Positions 11,436-23,538 of a stretch of DNA of 64,000 nt are shown here, one piece after another (position 1 is the first letter of the stretch; each line of letters starts with the position of its first letter). The stretch spans positions 8,578 to 72,577 of the forward strand of contig JADDTR010000012.1 in NCBI GenBank assembly GCA_015345905.1, in the 5' to 3' direction. The position numbers were made by a program, and so were the translations under genes. This stretch comes from Aotearoamyces nothofagi. Its lineage: Eukaryota > Ascomycota > Leotiomycetes > Leotiales > Tympanidaceae. The notes under the pieces were generated by a model. It was not told the origin of the DNA. It worked only from the letters and a program-made list of their open reading frames with translations, and did no database searches.

Positions 11436-13790
11436 CTACAGGTCGTCGAGGCCGATGCCATCCACCTTGCCCAGGAAATCGCCCTGCGCGCCCTTCAGGA
11501 GCTCGTTGACATCCACGGTGCCCGAGGTCAGGTACCTCTCGCTGGTGCCGACATTGACCCGGTGCGAGAGGAGCTCTCGGAGCTCCGCCTTGAGCGCGCT
11601 CACGTCGCCCCTGGACAGCGCCCTTGCCTGCTTCTCCTTCTGCTTCCGGCCCGTGCCGCGGCCCTTTTTGCCGCCGCCCGCGGCGTCAAACTCCTCGCTG
11701 TCGTAGTCCACTCCCAGCTCCGCGGCGGCGTTGCGCACCCACTCGTCGTCGTGGCCCTTCTTCTCCTTGGCTATGGTGCTGTCGGCGATGTTCTTGGCCA
11801 GCGTGACCCGGGGCTTCAGTCGCGCAACGACCTTCCGGTCGATGTCTAGCGAGCGCATGTAGTACTTGGACTTGCTGCCTCCACCGGAGATCGCATTCTG
11901 GGCATGGACCTTTGCTACCAGCCGTCGCATGCTGACCACTTCCTCAGGCGCACATAGGATAATACTAGATCCCGAGGCTTCCGCCCGCGCCGTTCGGCCA
12001 GAGCGATGAACATACATATCTGCGGCACGTGGGAGATGGTAATGGATGACGAGTTGAACACCGCCAATGTCGAGACCTCGTGCGGCGACATCAGTTGCGA
12101 CGAGGATCGAGCCTTTTGACTTCGGCGAAGAGAATCGCTCGATGGAGCGCATGCGAGCCTTCTGCGCCATTTGCGAATGCAAAGCGTGAGCTGGGATGTT
12201 GAGGTTTTGAAGGAGAGGTGTGAGTCGTCGGACAGAGTGGATTGAGTTGGTGAAGATCAGCGTGCGTTGGTTTGGATGATACATAAGTAGCGCGTAGAGA
12301 TACAGGTCCTAAGTGTGATTAATATGTGAGGCCGAGGCCGAGAATCATCATGACATACCTTCTCAGTACCAGCACACTCTACCATGCCTTCTCTAAGACC
12401 TTCAGCCATCTGCGATACTGGGTTCACATCGACAAACTTTGGCTTCTCCTCTCTGAAGTTTAGCTTTTGAAGAAGATACTCCATTGACTCGCTCTTATCC
12501 ATCAGGTCCTGTTTGCCCTTTCCAGCAAGCTTCTGCTGCAAATCTTTGTGGAATGTAGCAGAAAATACCAAGGTCTGGCGATTTGGGACAAAATCTTCAT
12601 CGTCATCCGCATCAACTTGACGATCCAGAGCGTTGAGGATTTCTGCTACCTCTTTGAAATGGCCCTCTGTCAAGAGTCGGTCCGCTTCATCGACGACCAG
12701 AAATTTGATCAGTTTGAAGGTTCTAGACAATTCAATACTTGAGCTCATGACTTCCCATAGTCGACCTGGAGTGCCGATAATTATGTCGGCTTTTGCCAAT
12801 TGTCGCTGTTGTTTCTGGACTGACATGCCTCCAGTGACCGCAGCCACGTAAGGTGGGTCTGGAACACCGGCGCAAAGGGCAGTAATATGTTCCGTCAACT
12901 GATGCGCCAACTCTCTCGTTGGAGATAATATTAGAGCAGTCGGGGTCTTTCCTTGAGAATCCTCTGCAACTTCTTCGCCCTTTCGATCCTCAAGCCATTT
13001 CTCCAATATAGGGATCCCGAATGCTAATGTCTTTCCCGAGCCAGTTGAAGCTTTCCCAATCACATCATGCCCAGAAAGGATTTCGGGAATTGCGGAGCTT
13101 TGAATGGGGGTTGGCTTTGTGAACCCCATCTTCGCAAGAGCAGACAGGGTGTCTGATGAGAGATCCAATTCTGCCCAGGCGGAAACATCGACTTCATCTT
13201 TTGCTGCATCCTCTTCCAAGGCCGCAAAGATGTTCGCCCCAAGGTTGGCAGCGGATTTTTGGTCATCCTTCTCCTTGCTAGTTGCTTTCGCTTTCTTCTT
13301 TTTCTTCTCCTTCTCCTTCTCTTTCTTCTCCTTCTTGTCTTTTTGCTCCTTCGGTGTAGGGGCCTTTTGTGTAGGATTTGCGGCGACATTTTCCTCGGTG
13401 CTAGCACTAGCAGGTACATCATCTTCATCTCCAAAGCCTTCGAATTCGTTGTCGTCATCGACCAGCTTTGCTGTCGCCGACACCTAGATTTCGTCAGCTC
13501 ACGAATAAGAATGCTTATGAAAATCAATGGGATATACGTACAAACTTAACCTGGTTGCCTTCGCGTATAACCTCGACACCCTCAACCTCTTCCAGCCCGA
13601 AGAACCCCTCCGCATCTTCAAACATATCTGGCATCTCTACCTCGTTCCATGGTAGCGCATCCAGTGCGACAGGAATCCTCTTCACGTCAGATGCAACAGT
13701 CGGCGCAACGGAGTCAATCTTTTGACGTTTCTTTGATCGTTGGCTTGAGTTTGGCACAGGCCTCTCTCTCTTCTTCTGCTCTTGCGCCAT
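11436..13790 (-). CDS. MAK5: ATP-dependent DEAD-box RNA helicase MAK5
   Basis: Three exons on the minus strand, 13790-13542, 13483-12359 and 12308-11436, give 748 residues. N-terminal 40 residues are basic (KKRERP...SKKRQK, nuclear/nucleolar targeting), followed by the conserved WNEVEMPDMFEDAEGFFGLEE segment region and a Lys/Glu-rich linker. Helicase motifs in order: Q motif near FTKPTPIQ, Walker A ASTGSGKT, PTRELAHQ, TPGR, DEAD, SAT, then VAARGLDIG and HRSGRTAR. A short Lys-rich C-terminal domain with GRKQKEKQ follows. In yeast this helicase acts in 60S ribosomal subunit assembly in the nucleolus; the human relative is DDX24. The second intron splits the helicase between the two RecA lobes. 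Divergent from the TRM7-type gene across 226 bp. Confidence 0.95.
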
Positions 13791-14016
13791 TGTAGATAAA
13801 TCGAGAAGTAGCTAAACAATAAATAATTCACAACTCTTAGATGAGGCTTCAAAATTCAATGGACATTTCTCCAAAAGTTTCGAGCCCGGCGTTTGGACAT
13901 TTTCCGGTCGCCGAATTCGCGGGACCTTGTGTGCACGGACCATCACTTTTCAGCCTTGTGTAAGATTCTGACGAGGCTCTGAATCCCCGACGACAACTTC
14001 TGTATATGAATTAAAG
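13791..14016. promoter_or_regulatory. Shared divergent promoter, MAK5 / TRM7
   Basis: Only 226 bp separate the start codons of two RNA-metabolism genes transcribed away from each other, so their promoters must share this interval. No specific binding site is assigned. Confidence 0.5.
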
Positions 14017-15255
14017 ATGGGCAAATCATCGAAAGATAAACGTGATGCGTACTACAGGCTTGCCAAGGAGCAAGGATGGCGAGCCCGTAGTGCGTTCAAG
14101 CTCTTGCAACTTGATGAAGGTGGGTCAATTCATCAACAGCCAAAGCTCATCAACTGACTTGAAGATCTAGAATTCAATCTTTTTGCCGACGTAACACGTG
14201 TTGTTGATTTATGTGCTGCACCTGGAAGCTGGAGCCAAGTACTTTCCCGAGTACTGATCAGGGGCGAGAAGTTTGGAAGAAGTGCCTGGGAAGACAAGCA
14301 AGAAACAATTCGGCAACAATTACTGAAAGCGACTGGGGATAGCAAGAGCGTTGCTCAAATTGCCGCAGCAGAACATGAAAAGATGGAAGAGCCGATTTTG
14401 CATCCAAGAAAAGATGTCAAGATTGTTGCTATAGACCTGCAGCCCATGAGCCCATTAGAAGGAATCACGACCCTTCGTGCCGACATCACGCACCCGGCAA
14501 CCATACCACTCCTTCTTCACGCTCTCGATCCGTCGTATGACCCAAGCACGGCCTCAAAGCATGCATCAAATCCAGTGGATTTGGTAATCAGCGACGGTGC
14601 TCCTGACGTTACAGGCCTACACGACCTCGACATTTATGTTCAATCACAACTCCTCTTCGCAGCCCTCAATCTTGCCCTATGTGTTCTACGCCCTGGCGGG
14701 AAATTTGTGGCTAAGATATTCAGAGGGCGGAATGTTGATTTACTCTTCGCACAGCTGAAGCTCTTTTTTGAGCGCGTCATAGTGGCAAAGCCAAGGGCTA
14801 GTCGCGCAAGTAGTGTGGAGGCATTTATTGTATGCCTAAACTTTCAGCCGCCACAAGGGTTTCAAGCAAGTTTGGCTGAGCCATTAGGAGTGGGAGATCG
14901 CTTGTCAGATATGGTCAAACATGTGACTAGTCAGGAGCCTATATTAGCGCCCAAGGTCATGCAGGATCAATCAACGGGGGCGTGGAGCTGTCTCAAGGTC
15001 GCAGCGACCAGAAGCAGAGAAGATGAGGTTATTGTGGAAATGGGCAACGAGAAAAGCAAAGCTCAGGCGAGGTGGATTGCACCCTTTCTAGCATGCGGAG
15101 ATCTCTCGGCCTTTGATGCTGATGCATCTTATCATCTCCCTAAAGACAGAATTACTCTTGATCCTGTGCAACCACCAACAGCACCACCATACAAGCGTGC
15201 TCTGGAGATGAGAAAGGCTGGCGGAGGGGCATATGGTAAGACAGCTTTATCATGA
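14017..15255 (+). CDS. TRM7: tRNA 2'-O-ribose methyltransferase, TRM7/FtsJ family
   Basis: Two exons, 14017-14119 and 14171-15255 (395 residues). Begins [19 protein letters not shown] with [14 protein letters not shown], the family's usual opening that carries the first catalytic Lys. SAM-binding motif [16 protein letters not shown], Asp in [11 protein letters not shown], Lys in [11 protein letters not shown] and Glu in [10 protein letters not shown] complete the K-D-K-E tetrad. Yeast Trm7 methylates riboses 32 and 34 of the anticodon loop of selected tRNAs in the cytosol. This copy is longer than the about 310-residue yeast protein: an inserted stretch of about 45 residues lies between motif I and [14 protein letters not shown], and the C-terminus is extended. 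Assignment to TRM7 rather than to rRNA SPB1 or mitochondrial MRM2 relatives rests on the N-terminus and overall size. Confidence 0.92.
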
Positions 15256-15756
15256 AGAGTTGGGATGTGATAGTTCTTTGAAAGCATAGCGTGGCGTTAG
15301 GACTAGAGGCCCGTAAAGATGTACGGGGGATCTTGGCCAAATGGCAAACTGAAGGCTCAGCCGAGAACACTAAATTCATCGGTGTTTTCAACTGTATAGA
15401 TGTATCATAAGATAGCCTCCAACTTTTGTGAAATCTTCTGTAAAAAAAATTAGGAGAGATGTTTCTACTATTCTATGAATTCATCGTACTTGCGTTGAAC
15501 TGGTTGTTGTATATAAAGGGTTCAATACAGGGGCATCTTCAAATGTTCTCAGTTCGCTTGCGAGGTGCCTCGGGACTTATCTTATATCTTTCAACCTAAG
15601 GCATTAATTTACCCACTATCATCGAGGCTAAATAAATTTATTTTGTTGTCTTTTCTCCAACTATCTTTAAAGTGCAACCTATGCTACTTCGCACTGTAAA
15701 CCTCTGAGCTTGACCTTGTCAAGACGCCTACTCAGAGATTCTTCACTGTATTCAAG
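15256..15756. other. Intergenic between TRM7 and KAP123
   Basis: AT-rich 500-bp tandem-gene spacer holding the 3' flank of the methyltransferase and the promoter and leader of the importin. No gene seen. Confidence 0.6.
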
Positions 15757-18700
15757 ATGGATCAGCAAAATTTTGTACAGCTGTTGCAGAACATTCAGAT
15801 CCGTAGGCACCCCCGCCATGCATTTCATGTTCAAATAACCTAACAAGGCACAGCGGACACCGAGAAGGTCAAGGCTGCAACTGGCGAACTACGAAAGACG
15901 TACTACCCACATCCAGAGTCGTTATTATGGCTCCTTCAAATCCTCACATCCCATGACTCTCCCGCAGTTCGTCAGCAGGCTGCTGTCGAGGCACTGAGAT
16001 TAATTCCCAAACACTGGACTGCCTTGCCTGCTGCGCAAAAGCCGGCGATCCGCGAATCGATTTTGCAGTCAACACTTGGTGAATCGACTGCTCTTGTACG
16101 ACACTCTTCTGCCCGTGTCATATCTGCTATTGCCAATATTGACCTTGAGGATGGCGAGTGGGCAACGCTACCTGGCTTCCTGGTGCAAGCTTCCACATCG
16201 AAGCAAGTGTCACATCGCGAAGTTGGCGTCTACATCCTATTTACGCTGCTTGAGGCTGCCGGGGACGGCTTTGCAGACAAGCTTCCTGACTTATTCAGCC
16301 TTTTTAGCACAACAATTCGCGACCCTGAGAGTCAGGAGGTCCGCATCAACACTATGCTCGCGCTCAGCAGAGTTGCGATGCTAATCGACCCTGATGAGGA
16401 TCCCCAGAGCCTTGAAGCATTTCGCCAAGCTTTCCCTGCTATGGTTGCTGTGCTTAAGAATGCTGTTGATGAGGGTGATGAAGATAGAACAATGCAAGCT
16501 TTCGAGGTCTTCCAGACTCTTCTCGGATGCGAGTCTGCGTTACTGGCAAACCACTTCAAGGACTTGCTTCAGTTTATGATTGATCTTGCAGTGGAGAAGA
16601 GCATTGCTGAAGATTCTCGCTCACAGGCTCTCTCTTTCCTTATGCAGTGCGTAAAATACCGTCGGATGAAGGTCCAAGGCCTCCCGCAGATGGGAGAGCA
16701 ACTTACCACAAAGAGCATGCAGATCGCCGCAGAGATGGCAGATGACGATGACGACGAGGATGATATTACTCCTTCGCGATCTGCTCTTGGTCTTCTGGAC
16801 CTGCTTGCCACCAGCCTACCACCTCGCCAAGTAATTGTTCCTCTTCTGAAGGCCCTGCCACAGTACGTTAACAGCGAGGACCCCGCCTTCCGAAAGGCAG
16901 GTATATTAGCACTTGGAATGTGTGTGGAGGGCGCTCCAGACTTCATCGCTACTCAATTGACTGAAATTATGCCTGTCGTGCTAAGGTTGCTTAACGACCC
17001 AGAGATCAAGGTTAGACAAGCCGCTTTGCACGGCGTCTCCAGACTGGCCGACGATCTCGCAGAAGATATGAGCAAGGAGCACGCCAACCTCATTCCTGCT
17101 CTTCTAAAGAACCTTGACTCGGCCAGCGTTGAATCTGCGAACGAGGCGGAGCAAAAGACCAACATCGAAATCGTAATTGGTGCTTGTCTTGCACTAGATT
17201 CCCTCGTTGACGGTATGGACGCCGAGACTATGAATAAGTACGCGCCAGAGCTCGTCCCACGCCTGGGCAGACTTTTCGGCCACCCAGACTTCAAGGTCAA
17301 GGCAGCTGCTGCAGGTGCTATGGGATCAATTGCTGGTGCCGCCGAAAAGGGATTTCAACCATACTTTGAGCCAACAATGAAGGCGCTCTCCGAGTATGTT
17401 ACCATCAAGGATAGCGACGAAGAGTTGGACCTACGAGGTACTGTATGCGATGCTATGGGTAGCATAGCGAGTGCTGTCGGCCCAGTTGCATTCCAGCCTT
17501 ACGTGTCACCGTTGATGCAGGCCAGTGAAGAGGCCCTACATCTCGGTCACCCACGTCTCCGCGAGACTAGCTATATCCTCTGGAGCACCATGTCCAAGGT
17601 CTACGGGGAGGAATTTACACCTTTTCTTGATGGTGTAGTCAAGGGCCTCATGGAGAGCCTGGAGCAAGAGGAATCTGATTTGGAAGTTGAGCTAGGCTCA
17701 GAGGCTGCGGATCTTCTCGGCAAGGAAGTGATTGTGGCTGGAAAAAAGGTCAAGGTTGCTGCCGCTACCGATGAACCGGAAGATCTTGATGTAATGGACG
17801 ATGACGATGGTGATGATGATGAGGATTGGGACGACCTTACTGCTGTCACGGCTGTTGCTCTCGAGAAAGAGATCGCAGTTGAGGTACTTGGTGATATACT
17901 CTCTCACACTCGCCAAAACTTCATTCCCTACCTAGAGAAGACAATCGAAGCTGTGATGGGTTTGGTTGAGCACTCCTACGAGGGTGTGCGAAAGGCTGCG
18001 ATTGGCACGCTGTGGCGCGCATACGCTTGCTTATGGGCATTGATGGAAGATCACACTGGCAAGAAGTGGCAAGCTGGCCTTCCTGTCAAGGAACAACCAA
18101 CCCAGGAGCTTGTGAAGCTAGGCGAGGTTGTTGCTACTGCTACTATGTCCGTGTGGGGTGATGAAGTTGACAGGTATGTATCCATTTTCATTCCATCTCA
18201 CGTTGAAATGATGAACAACATGACGTTATACCCAGCTCACTCAGATGTACAAGTTACAAATGCTGCGAACACGTATCTACTTTCTGATCACAACCTTCTT
18301 ATATCATCATATTCTGTACTTGATTGTGTGCTTAATACTAATTATATCAAAGGGCTGTTGTCACTGATATCAATCGAAATGTTGCCGCCACACTCAAGCT
18401 CTGTGGACCCGCTATTTTGACTCACGAGAATATGCTCGAGCAAGTCACCACAATTCTGGCCGCCATTGTCACGCGACAACACCCTTGTCAACTGGACCTC
18501 GGCGATGAAGACGACCAAGAAGATGTTGAAGAGTCTTCTGAATATGACTGGCTCGTTGTGGACACTGCACTCGACGTTGTCATTGGGCTGTCTCAGGCCC
18601 TTGGTGCCCAGTTTGGGGAGATGTGGAAGTTGTTTGAGAAGCCAATTATGAAGGCAGCATCTTCGCAAGAAACTTACGAGCGATCCACTGCCATTGGTGT

Positions 18701-19283
18701 CATTGCCGAGTGTACTGCTGGTATGGGATCTGCTGTTACTCCTTACACCTCTACGATCCTCAAGCTCCTCCTTCATAGACTATCCGATGAGGACCCTGAG
18801 ACTAGGTCGAATGCAGCGTATGCGACCGGTCTATTGATCACTCACTCAACCGATACTTCAGTCTATCTTCCAAGCTACAACCAGATCCTCGCCAAACTCG
18901 AGCCATTGCTACACACGGAGCGTGCTCGTACCTTGGACAATGCAGCCGGCTGTGTGAGCCGCATGATTTCGGCCCATCCTGATAAGGTCCCAATCGATGA
19001 TGTTCTTCCCGTACTTGCTGGACTTCTGCCATTGAAAGAAGACTATGAGGAAAACAAGCCAATTTACGAGTGTATTGTCGGCCTCTACCAACACGGCAAC
19101 AGCACTGTCCAGGAACTTACACCAAAGCTTATTCCAGTCTTTTCCCAAGTCTTGGGTGAGCCACAGGAGCAGCTCGATGATGAGACGCGAGCCAAGCTGA
19201 TAGAAGCCGTTAAGTATCTTGCCAAGCAGCAGCCAAGTCTGCTGCAGGGACAGGAAGCTCTATTGGGATTGTTGAGAGCTTAG
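15757..19283 (+). CDS. KAP123: Importin beta-type karyopherin KAP123 (importin-4)
   Basis: Three exons, 15757-15802, 15854-18173 and 18353-19283, give 1098 residues, close to the family's usual 1110. Opens MDQQNFVQLLQNIQIPDTEK followed by KAATGELRKTYYPHP, the expected importin N-terminal arm, and then consists of HEAT repeats throughout (for example RLLNDPEIKVRQAALHGVS and the FKVKAAAAGAMGSIAG pair). Two acidic loops occur near residues 260 (DDDDDEDD) and 610 (DDDDGDDDEDWDD). It carries ribosomal proteins and histones H3/H4 into the nucleus in a RanGTP-controlled cycle. The third exon begins with AVVTDINRNVAATLK. Intron 2 is 179 nt, three times the local norm, and reads through in frame for a long way, which can mislead gene finders into a false C-terminus. 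Confidence 0.95.
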
Positions 19284-20212
19284 ACATGAGACGACTCACG
19301 ACGTAATGATTATGCTGGAGACACCTAGGCTGTAGTTCTTGCTGATAGATAGTATGCATGGGAGGATAGAAGGAGTAGATCATACCCGAAGTAGTTGAAT
19401 CTTTTCTTGGCAAAGCCACTAGATTAAATGTGGTCTATGATGTGTGTGTTATGATGAGACGTGTGATTGAAACTCCCGCGGAGCTTAAGATGAGGTAGTT
19501 AGTTGCCACTGACGCTGCGTTTCGTATCAGCACGTTTTTGCTTGCCACGTCATACAGGTACCGAAATGGGCCCTGGTTTGTTGCAGGGTTGGTTGTTGAC
19601 TCTATTCGCCAGCAATGCCGAATGCTTATGTAAGTGCTACAGTATACTCCCGCATCTCCATCTGATTACCTGCAAACCAGGATTTTCGGCATGTGTGCCG
19701 CGCCCGCGTCAGTCGACTGGAAGACATACGGTCGCTAGGGTTGGGATCAGAGGCCGCTGGATGTCCGGCGGCCAGAAAGACGCGAGACGGAAAAGTGGCC
19801 AAAAAAGAAGGAGACGTACCTTTGTCTCTCTACGACTGCCTGCTCCCTCTCTAGAAACGCTTTAGCCCATCTGGCCAGCTAATAAATCACAGCACGAGCT
19901 CCAACCGCCAACTGCAAACAGAGAGTATGGTGAGCGGATCAAACGGGCACGCTGACCATCGGCAGTCCCAGCAACCAGGCCGGCCAACCAAGAATTCGCG
20001 ATTTGACATAGGATGCGGTGCCGTGGCCCCCGTGAAGAGCCCATCACCCCGAGGATGAAGGCGGCCAGGCTCTGCATGCAGGGAACGGCCGAGGGACCGA
20101 GAAGATATGCTTGCGGTCACGTGACAAGGCGCCGTCCATGCCGCATTACATACTACCCGTACATCAGGCGTCTCAGTGCGGTAGGTACCACAAGGGACAT
20201 CTCCTTCTGGCT
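19284..20212. other. Intergenic after KAP123
   Basis: 3' flank of KAP123 followed by sequence with no supported gene. Several 60-120-residue frames exist on both strands without recognisable motifs. Confidence 0.5.
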
Positions 20213-20316
20213 GCTCGTCTGCTCGTCTGCTCGTCTGCTCTCCAGGGCGCATCACGGGCGCATCACGGGCGCATCACGGGCGCACTGGGGGAGCACGGAG
20301 CACGGAGCACGGCAGG
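20213..20316. repeat. Three adjacent short tandem arrays
   Basis: A 9-bp GCTCGTCT-type array (about 20213-20240), an 11-bp GGGCGCATCAC array (about 20247-20285, 3.5 copies) and a 7-bp GGAGCAC array (about 20292-20315) follow one another. The style matches the tract at 6.8-8.3 kb, though units differ. Confidence 0.9.
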
Positions 20317-21280
20317 GCACGACGCCAGCTCGAATGAGCAGTAGCGCAGGCCTTATCGCTATCAGCAAGATGACTCATGTTCCCCGCAATTGGCGAGGGC
20401 TTTCGAGCACACACAACCGCAACGGCTCGGGGAGAAGGAGAAGGAGAACAAACGCCCGCATCCTGTTCTCTGCAGCGCTGCTGTCTGCTTCTCTCCATCA
20501 TCCCGAAAGGCTGGAAGGCGCGGCAGCACCGTGGAGGGCGGTCCCTTATATAGTAGGATAGACCGGGTGGCCGCAATTCAGGCCGGGCTGGTGCGACGGG
20601 CTCTGGCACCGCGCTGTGCACTGCGACGGATCGAGAGGCGCGCTGAGCTCCATCTCCATCGCCATCTCCAGCAACTCTGGGCCTCCAGTGCCTCGGTACG
20701 GCTATGCTGCTGAAGCTATTCCGATTAATCTTCGTCGCCCGAAGCTGTGATCCAGCCGTTCCTCCTCGATCCAGTAATATGCGTGCCTTCCCAGCTGACC
20801 CGGACGTTTGAGCTTCCTCGCTTTCCCCGCATCTCAACCAACGAATCCGGACGCCAACACACCACCATTATATACGTGCGGAACGCACCGCGCAGGTCCG
20901 GTGTTTATCCCGTGCTTGTTTCTCTCCTCCGTCCCTCGCTCACATCGCCATACATAGTCTCTCTCGCGAGAGGATTACGCAGCATTGTGTAGATTGTTGT
21001 TCTAGCGAGGCTGTTGGTGACCTTTGTGGGTTCCGTCGTAGAATCGAAAACGGTCGAGGCTGAGCATCGTGTTTCGAGGTGAGTTTGCTCCAGTCAGCTC
21101 GGATCCTCGCCTTTCCCAGCTGCACAGTACAGTGCAGGTCTTTGCTGTCGAGAAAATAAAATAAAATCTCTTTCATATGACTCATCAATCTGCTCGTTGA
21201 GATGCTAACGTTATGTTTACCTAGACTCTCGATCCATAATTCCAAATATTGCTCTCCTGGGCACAACCACCATCGTCACG
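20317..21280. other. Upstream region of the mitochondrial carrier gene
   Basis: GC-rich then pyrimidine-rich sequence running up to the carrier start codon; the last 300 bp (TCTCTC- and CCATC-rich) looks like a fungal promoter and 5' UTR, possibly with a leader intron around 21080-21220. No protein gene supported. Confidence 0.45.
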
Positions 21281-22356
21281 ATGTCAACGGGCAGTAGCAT
21301 CAAGCAGGCAGCAGAATCTGCCCGGAACAAGACAAACGAAGCTTTCGATGCAAGTCGGCGACTCGCCGAAAAAGCAGCTACCGATTCGCTAGCTGCAAAG
21401 TCTGACTTTTTACATACACCGTTCATGCGTGGAGCCTTGCCTTTCATCAATGGCGGTCTTGCAGGCATGGTTGCAACCACTGTTATTCAGCCCATCGATA
21501 TGGTCAAGGTCCGTCTTCAGTTGGCAGGTGAAGGCGCACGCACCGGACCTAAACCAAGTCCTCTCTCCATCACAAGAGACATCATTGCGGCGGGCAAGAT
21601 CACGGACCTTTATACAGGCTTAAGTGCTGGGCTCTTAAGGCAAGCGGTATACACAACTGCACGTATCGGGTTTTTCGACACGTTCATGTCAACTTTGAAG
21701 GTTCGCGCGAATACGAACGGCAGAGAAATCGGCTTCAGTGATCGAGCTGTTGCAGGTCTAAGCGCTGGTGGACTTGCAGCTATGATTGGTAACCCTGCAG
21801 ATCTTGCACTTATTCGAATGCAATCCGATGGATTAAAGCCTCTCGCTGAACGTCAGAATTACAGATCCGTCATCGACGCTCTTAGCTCCATCACGAAGAA
21901 CGAAGGTGTTGCGAAGCTATGGGCTGGCGCAACTCCAACTATTGTACGAGCCATGGCGTTGAATTTCGGACAGCTTGCATTCTTCTCAGAAGCCAAGCAA
22001 CAACTCAAAGGCACAGGACTAGGCCCAACAACACAAACCTTAACGGCATCTGCGGTTGCTGGATTCTTTGCCAGTTTTTTCTCATTGCCATTCGACTTTG
22101 TGAAGACAAGGCTTCAGAAACAACAGCCAAAACCCGATGGGACACTGCCTTATAGGTCCATGGTCGATTGTTTCAAGAAGGTTGCCAAAGATGAGGGCTT
22201 GTTGAGGTTTTATAGAGGGTTTGGCACTTATTATGTTCGAATTGCCCCACATGCGTAAGTTCATCCTCAAAGAGAAGCCGGGGGAGATTTTCTAATACGC
22301 ATCTTAGGATGGTGACACTCATCGTTGCTGATTATCTGGGTTTTATCACGAAGTGA
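21281..22356 (+). CDS. Mitochondrial carrier, 2-oxoglutarate/malate type
   Basis: Two exons, 21281-22254 and 22308-22356 (340 residues). Three mitochondrial-carrier repeats are visible, each with the PxD/Ex(K/R)x(R/K) signature: QPIDMVKVRLQ at about residue 70, NPADLALIRMQ at about 172 and LPFDFVKTRLQ at about 272. A 45-residue hydrophilic N-terminus precedes TM1 (INGGLAGMVATTV). The order and the second-repeat signature with NPADLALIRMQ match the SLC25A11/oxoglutarate-malate group; dicarboxylate carriers are close relatives, so the exact substrate is inferred. It would exchange dicarboxylates across the inner mitochondrial membrane, serving malate-aspartate shuttling. The last 16 residues come from a short second exon starting after APHA. 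Confidence 0.88.
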
Positions 22357-23538
22357 GGTTATGAGTAAGGTTATGAAGCAAGGTCATGGGATGGAGGCGT
22401 TTGGAGCGGGGAATCATTCGTTAGCGGCTACTATACCTAGTTAGCATATATATTATGAATAAGAGATTATGATGGCTAAGCTCTACTGCTCTAGGTTTGT
22501 TCTCTGCTTGTGTATGGTCCGGAAGTCCTAGGTTCAATAGTAGGCAGGTCCTCTAGGAAGGTAGTCAGCGTCAACAGCCGACATTCAACGTACTGGTACC
22601 AGGGTAAAATGATTTAATTTTAATTCGTTTCAGAGGTTGAACCAAAACAAAATAAACGATTTTAGAAAGTTGAAATTAAATCAATAAAACTCGACAAGGC
22701 ACGTGACTAATCATGTGACGGTAATACGACTACAATCATTGCAATTGTTGATTATTCTGGTTGCATCATTGAATAATCCGAATCTCGATGATTCGTTGAT
22801 TGGCGCGCCTTGAACAAGCATTCCTTTCACGATCTGCAAAGACTCCAGGCACTTCAGGGATGTTAATTCGTAGCACAGCCGCACTCTGACGTAGGGCGCT
22901 CTCCAACCAATAGGACAATTAGGGCTTGCCAAGGCAGTTCAAGCATCGAGCCCAGGAAGGCTTTGGCGAGGACCGAAGCTATGAGCAACTGAGAACAACC
23001 AAGCCTGAGCTGTATACGGAGCTAGCAGGCGTGAGAAACGTACGCAGGTCTCAAGCCTCACCAAGGATTCTCATGTTACCTTCATCAAGGACTCGGCGAC
23101 CGTGCGCCTGCTTGGGTTGACTGCAACGCTCCTAGAGCAGATCTCATGTCAGGTAGAGCGAGCCGGCTTTCCTACCGCACCAGAGCGAGGTTGGGTAGTC
23201 GGCACAGAAGTACGGAGTTCATTCGTTCTCGAGGTGATCCTTTCTCCTCGACCCCATGAATCTAGCAGCCCCCAAAGCACCGGCTTCTACAGGCTCGGCA
23301 GCACGGCGCTTGGGGTTCGACGAGGCACGTCGGAGCGGGTCCCAACTTGAACTCAGAATCGAATGTGTTGGTATTATTACATATATCTCTAAATCAACAT
23401 AAGATATCCGGGACTTCTTCTGGGGTAGATATTACACGGTCACTCTTCTAGCCGCGTTCCCCCCTCTCCTTTCATAAAACAACAGCCGGGCGGTATCGCT
23501 TCAGATGACTCCCAAGACATGCGAGGCCAGCGGTCTTT
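22357..23538. other. Intergenic, no gene seen
   Basis: AT-rich to about 22850, then GC-neutral. Contains a perfect CACGTGAC E-box-like site near 22700 and the hairpin-forming CGAATCTCGATGATTCG near 22790. Frames at 22926-23120 and 23102-23350 have no recognisable motif. Confidence 0.5.
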
